64,000 bases of DNA from Halomonas sp. A11-A (GCF_003182195.1 NZ_QGTM01000002.1:62001-126000), one strand, 5' to 3'. Shown: positions 30,800 to 40,710, counted from the first letter of the stretch. Translations and numbers: made by a program. Notes: generated by a model from the sequence alone, not told the origin.

Positions 30800-30899
30800 G
30801 CTGGCGGCATGTCGGCAGAAGCGGCGTCAGAACTGTCTCCGGCGCCCCGCTCTTGCTAGACTGCGCCGTTGACCCAGCGTCTCCGGAGAGGCACGCCGC

Positions 30900-31826
30900 G
30901 TGAGCGCTACCCCCGATACCGCCAGCCCCGAGCAGAGCGCCGAGGCGGCCCAGCAGGCCGCGGTGCTCGGTAGGCTGTTCGACGAGCCGATCACCGAGCT
31001 GCCCGAGGATCTCTATATCCCGCCGGAGGCGCTGCGGGTCTTCCTGGAGGCCTTCGAGGGGCCGCTCGACCTGCTGCTCTACCTGATCCGTCGCCAGAAC
31101 CTCGACATCCTGGCCATCGACGTGGCCGCCATCACCCGCCAGTACATCGAGTACGTGGAGCTGATGAAGGCCATGGAGATCGAGCTGGCGGGCGAGTACC
31201 TGCTGATGGCGGCGATGCTGGCCGAGATCAAGTCGCGCACCCTGCTGCCGCGCCCGCCCAAGGAGGGCGGCGACGAGGAGGAGGAGGACCCCCGCGCCGA
31301 GCTGATCCGGCGCTTGCAGGAGTACGAGCGGCTCAAGCATGCCGCCGAGGCGCTGGCCGAGCTGCCGCGCCTAGGGCGAGACTGGTTCCCGGCGCGGGCG
31401 TTGCTGCCGCCGCTGGAGTCGCGGGTGATCCATCCGGACGTGGAACTCGGCGAGCTGCTCGGCGCCCTGGCCGGCATCCTGCGCCGCGCCGAGCTGGTGC
31501 AGTCGCACCACATCAGCCGCGAGGTGCTCTCGACCCGGGAGCGCATGCTGGCCATCATGGAGCGGCTCAGCCACGATCATTTCACCCCCTTCGAGGCGCT
31601 GTTCAGCCTGGAGGAGGGGCGGGCGGGGGTGATCGTCACCTTCATGGCGATCCTCGAGCTCGCCAAGGAGGCGATGATCGAGATCGTGCAGAATGCCCCG
31701 CTCTCGCCGATCCATGTGCGCGCCCGTACCCCGGTGGAGACGGACGAGGCCGGCGACCTGGATGACCTGGCAGCCGAGGGCGAGAGCGCCTTCGCGGATG
31801 ATGATGAGGAGGGAGGGCGGCCATGA
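30900..31826 (+). CDS. scpA: Segregation and condensation protein A
   Basis: This is a 308-residue kleisin subunit that bridges the SMC-family heads and binds ScpB in chromosome condensation. The N-terminal FEGPLDLLLYLIRRQNLDILAI motif region, EIKSRTLLPRP and the C-terminal winged helix (VIVTFMAILELAKE) are present. The start is GTG behind GGAGAGG. The acidic C terminus (EGESAFADDDEEGG) overlaps the scpB start by 4 bp (ATGA). The extragenic repeat ends about 100 bp upstream, leaving room for the promoter, where TGCTAGACT (30854-30862) resembles an extended -10. Confidence 0.94.
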   Translation: MSATPDTASPEQSAEAAQQAAVLGRLFDEPITELPEDLYIPPEALRVFLEAFEGPLDLLLYLIRRQNLDILAIDVAAITRQYIEYVELMKAMEIELAGEYLLMAAMLAEIKSRTLLPRPPKEGGDEEEEDPRAELIRRLQEYERLKHAAEALAELPRLGRDWFPARALLPPLESRVIHPDVELGELLGALAGILRRAELVQSHHISREVLSTRERMLAIMERLSHDHFTPFEALFSLEEGRAGVIVTFMAILELAKEAMIEIVQNAPLSPIHVRARTPVETDEAGDLDDLAAEGESAFADDDEEGGRP

Positions 31827-32683
31827 CCGCCATGGAGTATCCCGAGGCCCTGGACGAGATCCTCGAGGCGGCGCTGCTGGCGGCCGGCGAGCCGCTCTCC
31901 CTGGAGCGCCTCGACGGGCTCTTCGACGACCACGAGCGACCGCCAAGGCGTGCCCTGCGCGAGGCGCTCGAGCGCCTCGGCCTGCGCCACGAACGCGGCG
32001 CCATGGAGCTGCTCGAGACCGCCTCGGGCTACCAGCTGCGCATCCGCCCGCGGCTCTCGCCCTGGGTCTCGCGGCTGTGGGACGAGCGCCCCCAGCGGTA
32101 CTCCCGGGCGCTGCTCGAGACCCTGGCGCTGATCGCCTACCGCCAGCCGGTGACCCGCGGCGACATCGAGGAGGTGCGCGGGGTCACGGTGAGCGGTTCG
32201 ATCATGCGCACCCTCCTGGAGCGCGGCTGGATCCGCGTGGTGGGCCATCGCGACGTACCGGGGCGCCCGGCGGTCTATGCCACCACCCGCAGCTTCCTCG
32301 ATGACTTCGGCCTGAAGACCCTCGACGAGCTGCCGCCGATGCACGAGCTCAAGGCCTTCGAGGAGCCTGGGTGGATGAGCGAGGACGAGGCGCCGCCGCC
32401 GCCCCAGCACGACCTGCTGGCCCAGGCCGATGCGCCCCTCGACGATGTGCCGGAAGAGGGCGAGCAGGCGGCAGGCACTACCGATCAGGAGGCACCGGCC
32501 GCGTCCGGTGCCACCGACGCGACGGCCGGGATGGCCGACGACAACCACGCCGGGACGGCGTCAGAACGGTCCGGACTGAGCTTCGCCGAACTCGAGGCTC
32601 GCCTGACCGAGCGTGCCCGGAGCCGCGTCGACGATGACGCTGCCCCGGGGGCGGAATCCACACCCAGTGAGAACGACTCATGA
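31823..32683 (+). CDS. scpB: Segregation and condensation protein B
   Basis: This is a 286-residue protein: two winged-helix domains in residues 1-185 ([23 protein letters not shown] is typical, spanning about 97-119). An approximately 100-residue tail rich in Ala, Asp and Glu follows, which is probably disordered and is longer than in most ScpB. It partners ScpA in the SMC-ScpAB condensin. It overlaps scpA and rluB by 4 bp at either end, so the three genes form one translationally coupled operon. Confidence 0.94.
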   Translation: MTAMEYPEALDEILEAALLAAGEPLSLERLDGLFDDHERPPRRALREALERLGLRHERGAMELLETASGYQLRIRPRLSPWVSRLWDERPQRYSRALLETLALIAYRQPVTRGDIEEVRGVTVSGSIMRTLLERGWIRVVGHRDVPGRPAVYATTRSFLDDFGLKTLDELPPMHELKAFEEPGWMSEDEAPPPPQHDLLAQADAPLDDVPEEGEQAAGTTDQEAPAASGATDATAGMADDNHAGTASERSGLSFAELEARLTERARSRVDDDAAPGAESTPSENDS

Positions 32684-33531
32684 GCACTACCAGCGAAAAA
32701 CTTCAGAAGGTCCTGGCCCGCGCCGGGCTGGGCTCCCGCCGCGAGATGGAGACCGCCATCGCCGATGGGCGGGTCAAGGTCAACGGCCAGGTGGCGACCC
32801 TGGGCGACCGCATCGAGACCCGCGACAAGGTACTCTTCGACAACCGCCCGGTGACCCTGCGCGGCGCCGATGAGGTGCCGCGGCGGGTGATCATGTACAA
32901 CAAGCCCGAGGGCGAGCTGTGTACCCGCAAGGACCCGGAAGGGCGGCGCACCGTGTTCGACCGGCTGCCGCGGCTCAAGGGCGAGCGCTGGATCGCTATC
33001 GGCCGCCTCGACATCAACACCAGCGGCCTTTTGCTGTTCACCACCGACGGTGAGCTGGCCAACCGCCTGATGCACCCCTCCACCCAGGTGGAGCGCGAGT
33101 ACGCCGTGCGGGTGATGGGGGAGGTGACCAAGGAGCAGGTGGTGGCCATGGTTGAGGGGGTGATGCTCGACGACGGCCCGGCGCGCTTCACCGACGTCCA
33201 GGAGTTCGGCGGCGAGGGTATCAACACCTGGTTCCACGTGGTGATCCTGGAGGGGCGCAATCGCGAGGTGCGTCGCCTGTGGGAGTCCCAGGGGCTCACC
33301 GTCAGCCGCCTCAAGCGGGTGCGCTACGGCAACATCTTCCTCGACAAGCGGGCCAAGGCCGGCGAGTGGGTGGAGCTCTCCCAGGAGGAGATCGATGACC
33401 TGGCAGAGTTGGCCGGGCTGGAGTCACGTAAGGTGCCGGATCTCACCCCGGACGAGAAGAACCGCTGGAGCCGCGACAAGCACAAGCGCAAGCCGGTGCA
33501 GGCGATGCGCAAGCCCAAGGCGCGCCGCTGA
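32680..33531 (+). CDS. rluB: 23S rRNA pseudouridine(2605) synthase
   Basis: This is a 283-residue RsuA/RluB-family enzyme that isomerises U2605 of 23S rRNA. Residues 5-65 form the S4 RNA-binding domain ([18 protein letters not shown]). The catalytic Asp lies in [12 protein letters not shown]. The C-terminal basic tail ([17 protein letters not shown]) is typical of RluB rather than RsuA or RluE. It is the last gene of the scpAB operon; association of scpB with rluB is widespread in bacteria. Confidence 0.94.
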   Translation: MSTTSEKLQKVLARAGLGSRREMETAIADGRVKVNGQVATLGDRIETRDKVLFDNRPVTLRGADEVPRRVIMYNKPEGELCTRKDPEGRRTVFDRLPRLKGERWIAIGRLDINTSGLLLFTTDGELANRLMHPSTQVEREYAVRVMGEVTKEQVVAMVEGVMLDDGPARFTDVQEFGGEGINTWFHVVILEGRNREVRRLWESQGLTVSRLKRVRYGNIFLDKRAKAGEWVELSQEEIDDLAELAGLESRKVPDLTPDEKNRWSRDKHKRKPVQAMRKPKARR

Positions 33532-33562
33532 GCGGCGGCGGCGACAAAAGGCAAAAAAGTCC

Positions 33563-33591
33563 TTGCCAGCCAGGGGGCGGATCAGTAATAT
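33563..33591 (+). promoter_or_regulatory. Promoter of the tRNA-Lys pair
   Basis: TTGCCA (33563-33568) and TAATAT (33586-33591) are 17 bp apart. They are followed by a GC-rich discriminator (CTGCCCCC), as expected for a stringently controlled stable-RNA promoter. The first tRNA starts 17 nt after the -10. Confidence 0.82.
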
Positions 33592-33607
33592 CTGCCCCCG
33601 TTCGGAC

Positions 33608-33683
33608 GGGTCGTTAGCTCAGTTGGTAGAGCAGTTGGCTTTTAACCAATTGGTCGTAGGTTCGAATCCTACACGACCCACCA
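33608..33683 (+). tRNA. tRNA-Lys (anticodon UUU), copy 1
   Basis: This is a 76-nt tRNA with encoded CCA. The acceptor GGGTCGT pairs with ACGACCC, the D-arm has AGCTCAGTTGGTAGAGC, the anticodon loop is CTTTTAA (TTT), and the T-loop is TTCGAAT. It reads AAA and AAG. Confidence 0.98.
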
Positions 33684-33712
33684 TCCGGACCTGCAGGCTT
33701 GTACGCAAGCAT

Positions 33713-33788
33713 GGGTCGTTAGCTCAGTTGGTAGAGCAGTTGGCTTTTAACCAATTGGTCGTAGGTTCGAATCCTACACGACCCACCA
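33713..33788 (+). tRNA. tRNA-Lys (anticodon UUU), copy 2
   Basis: This copy is identical in sequence to copy 1 and lies 29 nt downstream. The spacer contains a small hairpin (GCTTG, TACG loop, CAAGC) that may mark processing. Both are probably cut from one transcript. Confidence 0.98.
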
Positions 33789-33794
33789 GATTCG

Positions 33795-33823
33795 ACGCCC
33801 CGGCCTCCCAGAGGTCGGGGCGT
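33795..33823 (+). terminator. Terminator of the tRNA-Lys transcript
   Basis: ACGCCCCGGCCTC pairs with GAGGTCGGGGCGT (13 bp, one G-T wobble) around CCA, followed by TCTGGTTTCTGG. Confidence 0.78.
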
Positions 33824-34043
33824 TCTGGTTTCTGGCCGGGGTGCCCCCTGAGGCGCGCCGTGAGCCGAACGGCTCGGCCCGCCGAGCGTCCCAGCGGAGC
33901 AGCGGCGCGACTTCCTGACCGGATTTCTTCACCGATAGTGGCCACGAACCCGGCCTCCTGGTCTAGAATAGGGGCCTTGCCGACGGTGGCGACAGACGCC
34001 CCGGGCAGCCGGCGCATCGTCCTCGCGGAGCGCGCGAGCCACG

Positions 34044-35123
34044 ATGTACCCGATCACGCAGGGGGAGCCCCTGCCAGTCACAGTGGTAGACACGATGACG
34101 ACCATGACTTCCCGTGCCCAGGTACGCGAGTACCTGACCCGCACCTACTGCCCCACCCGCATTCCCGCCGAGGACGAGGCGCGCGTCGAGGAGATCAAGC
34201 GGCTCCTCGAGGCCAACAACGCCGTCCTGGTGGCTCATTATTACACCGACGATGCCATTCAGCAGCTCGCCGAGGAGACCGGCGGCTGCGTGGCCGACTC
34301 CCTCGAAATGGCCCGCTTCGGCGCCCGCCACGCGGCCGACACCCTGGTGGTGGCCGGGGTGCGCTTCATGGGCGAGACCGCCAAGATCCTCTCTCCGGAG
34401 AAGCGCGTGCTGATGCCCACCCTGGAGGCGACCTGCTCGCTGGACCTGGGCTGCCCGGCCGACGAGTTCGCCGCCTTCTGCGACCAGCACCCCGACCGCA
34501 CCGTGGTGGTCTACGCCAACACCTCGGCTGCGGTGAAGGCGCGTGCCGACTGGGTGGTCACCTCGTCGATCGCCGTGGAGGTGATCGAGGAGCTCCAGGC
34601 CCGCGGCGAGAAGATCCTGTGGGCCCCGGATAAACACCTGGGCGGTTACATCCAGAAGAAGACCGGCGCCGACATGCTGCTGTGGGACGGTGCCTGCATC
34701 GTCCACGAGGAGTTCAAGGCCAAGGGGGTCGAGGAGCTCAAGGCGCTCTACCCGGAGGCCGCGGTGCTGGTGCACCCGGAGTCGCCGGCCTCGGTGGTGG
34801 CGCTGGCCGACGTGACGGGCTCCACCTCCCAGCTGATCAAGGCCGCCCAGGCGCTGCCCAACGACAAGCTGATCGTGGCCACCGACCGCGGCATCTTCTT
34901 CAAGATGCAGCAGGCGGTGCCCGGAAAGACCCTCTTCGAGGCGCCTACCGCCGGCAACGGTGCCACCTGCAAGAGCTGCGCCCACTGCCCCTGGATGGCC
35001 ATGAACGCCCTGGACAACCTGGCCGACGCCCTGCGCCACGGCTCGGGCGAGATCCTCGTCGATGACGCCCTGCGTCAGGCGGCGCTGAAGCCTCTGGAGC
35101 GGATGCTCAACTTCCAGCGCTGA
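34044..35123 (+). CDS. nadA: Quinolinate synthase
   Basis: This protein of up to 359 residues condenses iminoaspartate with dihydroxyacetone phosphate to quinolinate in de novo NAD synthesis. The three cluster-binding cysteines are expected in [22 protein letters not shown] and [11 protein letters not shown], which carry a [4Fe-4S] cluster. [19 protein letters not shown] and [11 protein letters not shown] are near-identical to the E. coli enzyme. The start is uncertain. ATG codons at 34044, 34095 and 34104 are in frame, none with a good ribosome site, and the later ones fit the usual length better. TAGAAT at 33963-33968 may be a -10. nadC lies 9.5 kb downstream. Confidence 0.95.
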   Translation: MYPITQGEPLPVTVVDTMTTMTSRAQVREYLTRTYCPTRIPAEDEARVEEIKRLLEANNAVLVAHYYTDDAIQQLAEETGGCVADSLEMARFGARHAADTLVVAGVRFMGETAKILSPEKRVLMPTLEATCSLDLGCPADEFAAFCDQHPDRTVVVYANTSAAVKARADWVVTSSIAVEVIEELQARGEKILWAPDKHLGGYIQKKTGADMLLWDGACIVHEEFKAKGVEELKALYPEAAVLVHPESPASVVALADVTGSTSQLIKAAQALPNDKLIVATDRGIFFKMQQAVPGKTLFEAPTAGNGATCKSCAHCPWMAMNALDNLADALRHGSGEILVDDALRQAALKPLERMLNFQR

Positions 35124-35139
35124 TCACGGGCGCTGGGCG

Positions 35140-36603
35140 CTAGAACTTCTCCAGCGTCTCCTGATAGCCGATGAACGCCTCGCGGCGCTGCTCGATGCGA
35201 GCAGTGGCCGCGGCGTCTCCCTCCCGCTCGGCCACCTGCCGGGCCACCTCGAGCTGACGAATCCCCTCGCTGATGCGTCCGGTGAGCTGCAGCTGCTCGG
35301 CCCGGGCCAGGTGCCCCCAGGCCTCCCGCCCGCTGCGCCCGGCGGCTTCCGCCAGCAGGGTGAACACCTGCGGGTCCTCGTGGCGGCGCTCGGCAAGCTC
35401 GCGCAGCACCCGCCACGCCTCGTCGGGGTCGCGCTGCAGCAGCGCCTCGCCCAGGGTCAGGGTGGCGGGCAGGTGCCCCGGCATCAGCCGCAGCAGGCGG
35501 CGGCTGCGCTCGATGGCGTCGTCGTAGCGGCTGGCATCGAAGGCCACCTGGGCGGCGGAGGCGGGCAGCAGCCCCAGGTCGGGCTCCTGGCGGGCCAGGG
35601 CGTCGAGGGTCGATAGGGCCGCCTCGACGTTGCCCCGACGGGCCTCCACCAGGGCGCCCAGGTAGCGTCGGGCGGCGTCGGGCACGTCGTCCTGGGCGAG
35701 TCGGGTGATGGCCTGCTGGGGGTCGCGCTCGTGGATGGTCAGCAGGGCGCGGGCGCGCACCAGGTGGTACTGGAGGTCGTCGTCGCGGGGGGCGGCGACT
35801 GAGAGCTGGCCGGCGCGGTCCTGGGCATCGCCGATGCGCGACTCGGTCACCGGGTGGGTGAGCAGGAACTCCGGTGGGTTGCCGCCCTGCAGCCTGGCCA
35901 TGCGCTGCATGGCCTGGAACATGCGCACCATGGCCTGGGGGTCGTAGCCCGCCTGGGCCATGGCCTGCAGGCCGATGCGGTCGGCCTCCTGTTCGAAGCG
36001 CCGCGAGTAGGCCAACTGGTCCTGGATGAAGGCGGCCTGGGAGCCCATGGCCACGCCGATGCCGGCGTCGCCCCCGCCGGCGGCGGCGATCAGCATGCCG
36101 GCCAGCATGGCAGCCATGGCGGGTACCTGGGTCTGTTCGGTGCGGGCCTGGCCGCGGGCGTAGTGGCGCTGGGAGAGATGGCCAAGCTCGTGGGCCAGCA
36201 CCGAGACCAGCGCCGCCTCCTCCTCGGCAAAGGCGAACAGGCCGGCATTCACCCCGATGATGCCCCCCGGCACGGCGAAGGCGTTGAGCTGGCGGCTGTC
36301 GACCAGGGTCACCAGCGGCTGGCTGCCGCCCAGCCCGCTGTGGGGCAGCAGGCGCGCGACCATCGACTCCACGTAGTGCTGGGCGATGGGGTCCTGCCAC
36401 TGGGGGGCCCGCGCCTGGAACTGGCGCAGCCAGGCCCGCCCCAGGCGAAACTCCTCGCCGCTGGCGGCCTGGCTGTTGCCGCTGGCCAGGCTCGGCAGTC
36501 CGGCGGTGCTGTCCCACTGTGGCTGGGTCCACTGGGCGGCGGCGGGCAGGGCCAGCGCCAGGCACAGGGCGCCGGCGGCGAGTCGGGGAAAACGGCGCGG
36601 CAT
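35140..36603 (-). CDS. bepA: Periplasmic M48 metalloprotease/chaperone BepA
   Basis: This 487-residue protein, the same length as E. coli BepA, has a signal peptide (MPRRFPRLAAG then a hydrophobic core to AAAQW). An M48 peptidase domain carries the HELGH zinc motif and FEQEADRIGL, followed by C-terminal TPR repeats. BepA helps assemble or degrade LptD and other outer-membrane proteins with the BAM complex. AGGAG lies before the chosen ATG; the open frame upstream to 36960 antisense to the tusA-like gene is spurious. It is divergent from the tusA-like gene. Confidence 0.94.
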   Translation of the reverse strand: MPRRFPRLAAGALCLALALPAAAQWTQPQWDSTAGLPSLASGNSQAASGEEFRLGRAWLRQFQARAPQWQDPIAQHYVESMVARLLPHSGLGGSQPLVTLVDSRQLNAFAVPGGIIGVNAGLFAFAEEEAALVSVLAHELGHLSQRHYARGQARTEQTQVPAMAAMLAGMLIAAAGGGDAGIGVAMGSQAAFIQDQLAYSRRFEQEADRIGLQAMAQAGYDPQAMVRMFQAMQRMARLQGGNPPEFLLTHPVTESRIGDAQDRAGQLSVAAPRDDDLQYHLVRARALLTIHERDPQQAITRLAQDDVPDAARRYLGALVEARRGNVEAALSTLDALARQEPDLGLLPASAAQVAFDASRYDDAIERSRRLLRLMPGHLPATLTLGEALLQRDPDEAWRVLRELAERRHEDPQVFTLLAEAAGRSGREAWGHLARAEQLQLTGRISEGIRQLEVARQVAEREGDAAATARIEQRREAFIGYQETLEKF

Positions 36604-36754
36604 GCTCGGGGTCTCCTGTGGTGGGCCGAGGTGGCCCATGGTCTGACATTGATTCAGCCGGTAAAGTGCCTTTAAATCCCAAGGGCTTCCGCGCCGCACG
36701 ACCATCCGTCGTCCGGTAGCAATCCGCCCCACCCCCATTGTTCCGGGAGAGATC

Positions 36755-37003
36755 ATGGCTCTGCAACCCGATGACCTGCTCGACGCCCGCGGTCTTCCCT
36801 GTCCGCTGCCGCTGCTCAAGGCGAAGCAGGCGCTGGCGCGCCTGGCCCCGGGCCAGCTGCTCGAGGTGATGGCCTCCGACGCCGGCTCCTGGCGGGACTT
36901 CGAGACCTTCACCGCCCAGAGCCCCCACGAGCTGCTGGAGCGAGAGGAGCGCGGTGACACCTACCACTACTGGATTCGCAAGGGCGGGGAGGGCACTTCA
37001 TGA
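36755..37003 (+). CDS. TusA-family sulfurtransferase-like protein
   Basis: This 82-residue SirA/TusA-fold protein has the CPxP motif (LDARGLPCPLPLLKAKQAL), whose Cys carries persulfide sulfur in known members. TusA itself relays sulfur for 2-thiouridine in tRNA; the short paralogues placed next to perM are less well defined. GGGAGAG precedes the ATG. Its last 4 bp (ATGA) form the start of the permease gene, so the two are cotranslated. Confidence 0.9.
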   Translation: MALQPDDLLDARGLPCPLPLLKAKQALARLAPGQLLEVMASDAGSWRDFETFTAQSPHELLEREERGDTYHYWIRKGGEGTS

Positions 37004-38100
37004 CCCTGCGGACGGTCTTCAAGAATTGGATCGACCACTACTTCTCCGACGAGGAGGCGGTGATCCTGCTGGTAGTGCTGGTGCTCGGTTTCGCCGTGGT
37101 GATCCTGTTCGGGCGCATGCTGGCGCCCTTCCTCACCGCCCTGGTGATCGCCTTCCTGCTGCAGGGGGCGGTGGGCTGGCTGGAGCGACACCACGTGCCC
37201 CATCTGCTGGCGGTGAGCCTGGTGTTCCTGGGGTTCATCAGCCTGCTGCTGGCCCTGGCTTTCATCCTGATGCCGCTGATCTGGAACCAGCTGGTGGGGC
37301 TGGTGCAGGAGACGCCGCGCATGCTCGCCAGCGGCCAGCAGCTGCTCGACGACCTGCAGGAGCGCTACCCGCAACTGGTGACCCCCGACCAGATCCAGAA
37401 CTGGATCACCGTGGCCGGCCGCGAGATGACCCAGTTCGGCCAGCGCGCCCTGACCCTATCGCTGGCCTCCCTGGGCAACGTGCTGGCGCTGATTATCTAC
37501 CTGGTGCTGGTGCCGATCCTGGTCTTCTTCCTGCTTAAGGATCGCGAGAAGCTGGTGGACTTTACCCTCTCGCTGCTGCCTCAGAAGCGCGCCCTGATGA
37601 CGCGCATCTGGCACGAGATGGACGACCAGATCGCCAACTACGTGCGCGGCAAGTTCATCGAGATCATCATCGTCGGCACCGTCTCGTTTCTCACCTTCGC
37701 CTACTTCGGGCTGCCCTATTCGGCGTTGCTGGCGGTCCTGGTGGGCTTCTCGGTACTGGTGCCCTACATCGGCGCGGCGGTGGCCACCCTGCCGGTGGCG
37801 GCGGTGGCCGGCTTCCACTTCGGCATGACCAGCGAGTTCGTCTACGTGCTGATCGCCTACGGCATCATCCAGGCGCTGGATGGCAACGTGCTGGTGCCGG
37901 TGCTGTTCTCCGAGGCGGTCAACCTGCACCCGGTGTCGATCATCGTGGCGGTGCTCTTCTTCGGCGGGATCTGGGGCTTCTGGGGGATCTTCTTCGCCAT
38001 TCCCCTGGCCACCCTGCTCAAGGCGCTGGTCTATGCCTGGCCGAGGGGGATCCAGCGGCACAAGCGCGAGGAGGCGGCCGAGGCCCTGGCCGAGGAGTGA
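37000..38100 (+). CDS. AI-2E/PerM-family inner-membrane permease
   Basis: This 366-residue protein has about eight transmembrane segments and the family motifs FFLLKDREKLVDF, FIEIIIVGTVSFLTF and LVPYIGAA. The family includes PerM of E. coli, found in the same bepA-bcp neighbourhood, and proteins reported as AI-2 exporters or Na+/H+ antiporters. The transported substrate is not clear here. GGGGAGGG precedes the overlapping ATG. A hairpin separates it from the converging bcp. Confidence 0.92.
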   Translation: MTLRTVFKNWIDHYFSDEEAVILLVVLVLGFAVVILFGRMLAPFLTALVIAFLLQGAVGWLERHHVPHLLAVSLVFLGFISLLLALAFILMPLIWNQLVGLVQETPRMLASGQQLLDDLQERYPQLVTPDQIQNWITVAGREMTQFGQRALTLSLASLGNVLALIIYLVLVPILVFFLLKDREKLVDFTLSLLPQKRALMTRIWHEMDDQIANYVRGKFIEIIIVGTVSFLTFAYFGLPYSALLAVLVGFSVLVPYIGAAVATLPVAAVAGFHFGMTSEFVYVLIAYGIIQALDGNVLVPVLFSEAVNLHPVSIIVAVLFFGGIWGFWGIFFAIPLATLLKALVYAWPRGIQRHKREEAAEALAEE

Positions 38101-38105
38101 GCCCC

Positions 38106-38138
38106 GGGCCTGCGCGGCTGCGTCGGCGGCGCAGGCCC
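38106..38138. terminator. Bidirectional hairpin between perM-like gene and bcp
   Basis: GGGCCTGCGC pairs with GCGCAGGCCC (10 bp perfect) around a 13-nt loop, between convergent genes. There is no long U-tract. Confidence 0.5.
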
Positions 38139-38144
38139 CTCGCA

Positions 38145-38618
38145 TCAGCCGGCGTGTAGCGCCTGGGCGGCCTCCAGCACCTCCTGGGCGTGACCCGGCA
38201 CCTTGACCCCGCGCCACTCCCGGGCGAGGTTGCCTTCGGCGTCGATCAGGAAGGTGCTGCGCTCGATGCCCAGGTGCTCCTTGCCGTAGAGTTTCTTGAG
38301 TTTGATGACATCGAACAGGCGACAGATGGCTTCGTCCTTGTCGGAGATGAGTTCGAAGTTGAAGTTCTGCTTGGCCTTGAAGTTCTCCTGGGCGCGAATG
38401 CCGTCCCGGGAGACGCCGAAGATCACTGTGTTGGCGGCCTCGAAGGCCTCTTTGCGGTCACGAAAGTCGCCGCCCTCGGTGGTGCAGCCCGGGGTGCTGG
38501 CCTTGGGGTAGAAGAAGAGCACCACCTGCCGGCCCTTGAGCTCGGAGAGGGTGACCGTGGTGTCGCCGGTGGCGGTGGCGGTGAAGTCGGGAACCGGCTG
38601 GCCTGTACTCACGCTCAT
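38145..38618 (-). CDS. bcp: Thioredoxin-dependent peroxiredoxin (BCP/PrxQ type)
   Basis: This 157-residue peroxiredoxin reduces hydrogen peroxide and organic peroxides. The peroxidatic Cys is C45 in KASTPGCTTEG. E. coli Bcp has its resolving Cys at position 50, but here residue 50 is Gly and the only other Cys is C99. The protein may thus act as a 1-Cys enzyme or use a partner thiol. GGAGAC lies before the ATG. The neighbours match the bcp region of E. coli. Confidence 0.94.
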   Translation of the reverse strand: MSVSTGQPVPDFTATATGDTTVTLSELKGRQVVLFFYPKASTPGCTTEGGDFRDRKEAFEAANTVIFGVSRDGIRAQENFKAKQNFNFELISDKDEAICRLFDVIKLKKLYGKEHLGIERSTFLIDAEGNLAREWRGVKVPGHAQEVLEAAQALHAG

Positions 38619-38815
38619 GGAAGTCTCCTGCGCGTTGGTGGGGGAGCTTGATTACACGCAAGCGGCGCGGCGCTGTCAAAGTGGTGCGCCTCGCTGTACA
38701 GGCTCTGGCCGGCTGAGTACCATTTGACCCTTGATGCGGGCCACGGGCCCCGCCCCCTGACGACCCGGTGGGTACCGGGCCGTGGCGCAGCCGTCGAATC
38801 AAGAGGAAAGAACGG

Positions 38816-39700
38816 ATGATCACTGGCAGTATCGTCGCCCTGGCGACGCCGATGAAGGTCAATGGCGACATCGACTGGGAGGCGCTGCGTCGCCTGGTGA
38901 ACTTCCACCTCGACAACGGCACCGATGGCATCGTGGCCGCTGGCACCACCGGCGAGCCCACCACCATGTCGTTCGCCGAGCACTTCGACGTGATCCGCAC
39001 CGTGGTGGAGGAGGTCGATGGCCGCATCCCGGTCATCGCCGGCACCGGTGCCAACGCCACCTCCGAGGCGGTGGAGCTGGCGCGCTACGCCAGCGAGGTG
39101 GGGGCCGACTACTGCCTGTCGGTCTGCCCCTACTACAACAAGCCCACCCAGGAAGGCCTCTACCGCCACTTCAAGGCGGTGGCCGAGGGCAGCAAGCTGC
39201 CGGTGATCCTCTACAACGTGCCCGGCCGCACCGCCTGCGATCTCTACAACGAGACCGTGCTGCGCCTGGCCGAGGTGGACAACATCGTCGGTCTCAAGGA
39301 TGCCACCGGCAACCTGGAGCGCGCAGAGGACCTGATCTCGCGGCTCAAGGGCAGCGGGTTCATGCTCTACTCCGGCGACGACGCCACCGCCTGCGACTTC
39401 ATGCTGATGGGCGGCCACGGGGATATCTCGGTGACCGCCAACGTGGCCCCCCGGGCCATGCACGACCTGTGCGTCGCGGCGGTGGCCGGCGATGCCGACC
39501 GCGCCCACCAGCTCAATACCCGGCTGATGCCGCTGCACACCAACCTGGGCATCGAATCCAACCCGATCCCGGTGAAGTGGGCGCTCTACCGCATGGGGCT
39601 CGTCGAGCCGGGCATCCGCCTGCCGCTCACCTGGCTCTCGGAGAAGTACCACTCCACGATCAGCGAGGCCCTGCAGCTGGCCGGCGTGATCGAGGACTGA
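38816..39700 (+). CDS. dapA: 4-hydroxy-tetrahydrodipicolinate synthase
   Basis: This 294-residue class I aldolase condenses pyruvate with aspartate semialdehyde, the first committed step to diaminopimelate and lysine. The Schiff-base Lys lies in VGLKDATGN, the catalytic Tyr in [11 protein letters not shown], and the Thr pair in [16 protein letters not shown] lies before the ATG; the frame open further upstream (38768) is not used. bamC follows 29 bp downstream, the usual gammaproteobacterial dapA-bamC order. Confidence 0.96.
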   Translation: MITGSIVALATPMKVNGDIDWEALRRLVNFHLDNGTDGIVAAGTTGEPTTMSFAEHFDVIRTVVEEVDGRIPVIAGTGANATSEAVELARYASEVGADYCLSVCPYYNKPTQEGLYRHFKAVAEGSKLPVILYNVPGRTACDLYNETVLRLAEVDNIVGLKDATGNLERAEDLISRLKGSGFMLYSGDDATACDFMLMGGHGDISVTANVAPRAMHDLCVAAVAGDADRAHQLNTRLMPLHTNLGIESNPIPVKWALYRMGLVEPGIRLPLTWLSEKYHSTISEALQLAGVIED

Positions 39701-39729
39701 TCGGCGTCGTGCCGGAACCTGGAGAACTG

Positions 39730-40710
39730 ATGCAAGGTAGACGCATGAACTCAGCGCTGAAATGGCTGCCTCTGGTGGCCGCCGTGGCCCTGGCGGGCTG
39801 CGCTCGCCCCGAGGGCTACTACCACGACCGCAACGTCGACTACGCCGAGGCGCGTATCGCCCCGGCGCTGACCCTGCCCGAGACCCGGGACCCCCAGCGC
39901 TACCGCGATGCCATGCCGGTGCCTCAGGCGGCGGGTGATTTCCAGGCCCCCGATGGCCGCTTCCGCGCGCCGAGCCCCCAGGCCCTGGGCGCCGGTCGCG
40001 CCGTGGAGCGCGACTTCGTCGAGCGCCGCACCATCGGCCGCGACGCCTGGCTGGTGGTGGGCGCCGACCCCGGCACCGTCTGGCCCCAGCTCGAGGACTT
40101 CGCCCGCAGCCGAGGCCTGGGCATCCAGGCCAGCGACTCCTCCCGCGGGGTGATCGAGACCGGCCAGGCGCGCCTGAGCGTGCGCCAGGGGCTGCGCGCC
40201 GGCGACAGCGAGGTGCGCTGCGACCAGGGCGGGGCCCCGGTGGGCGCCTGCCTGGACGCCCTGGAGTCCTTCTTCGACGCGCGCAGCGCCACCGCCAGCG
40301 CCTCGTCCCTGGCCGCCCAGCGCCTGGCCGGCGAGTCGCGCCTCAGCCTCGCGCAGCGTGGCGACGAGTGGCTCGTCGAGATCCCGCTGGAGCTCGATCG
40401 CACCTGGGCCGAGCTCGATCACCAGCTGCGCCAGGACTTCACCGTGGAGGAGCGCCGCGAACTGCTGGAGAGCGACCCGGCGAGTCACGAGTTCCTGATC
40501 AGCTACATGACGGTCACCGAGCGCAACCGCAATCCGCTGCAGATCGTCTTCAGCGCCGACGTGCGCCAGATGCACCAGCAGATCCGCCTGGTGCTGGAGT
40601 CCGAAGGCCCCCGGCAGACCGTGCTGCGGGCGGTGAACGCCAGCGAGCGCGGCTTCAGCCCCGAGGACCAGCGCGAGCTGCTCGAACGGGTATCGGGCCT
40701 GCTGCGCTGA
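39730..40710 (+). CDS. bamC: Outer membrane assembly lipoprotein BamC
   Basis: This 326-residue lipoprotein has a signal ending in the lipobox LAGC (ALKWLPLVAAVALAGC), so the mature Cys is acylated. It is a subunit of the BAM complex that inserts outer-membrane beta-barrels. There is an unstructured N-terminal stretch and two helix-grip domains (about residues 100-205 and 215-326). Two starts are possible: ATG 39730 with GGAG before it, or ATG 39745. The stop overlaps the next ATG (TGATG). Confidence 0.88.
   Translation: MQGRRMNSALKWLPLVAAVALAGCARPEGYYHDRNVDYAEARIAPALTLPETRDPQRYRDAMPVPQAAGDFQAPDGRFRAPSPQALGAGRAVERDFVERRTIGRDAWLVVGADPGTVWPQLEDFARSRGLGIQASDSSRGVIETGQARLSVRQGLRAGDSEVRCDQGGAPVGACLDALESFFDARSATASASSLAAQRLAGESRLSLAQRGDEWLVEIPLELDRTWAELDHQLRQDFTVEERRELLESDPASHEFLISYMTVTERNRNPLQIVFSADVRQMHQQIRLVLESEGPRQTVLRAVNASERGFSPEDQRELLERVSGLLR

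Noticed and set aside
33608..33788. Long direct repeat of about 76 bp
   Set aside because: It is simply two identical tRNA-Lys genes.
33724..34017. Minus-strand ORF ending in GRVGFEPTTNWLKANCS
   Set aside because: This peptide is the antisense of the second tRNA-Lys and is a well-known false annotation.
38782..40710. 642-codon frame that would fuse sequence over dapA to bamC
   Set aside because: The part over dapA is out of frame with it; bamC begins at a signal peptide with a lipobox at 39730 or 39745.
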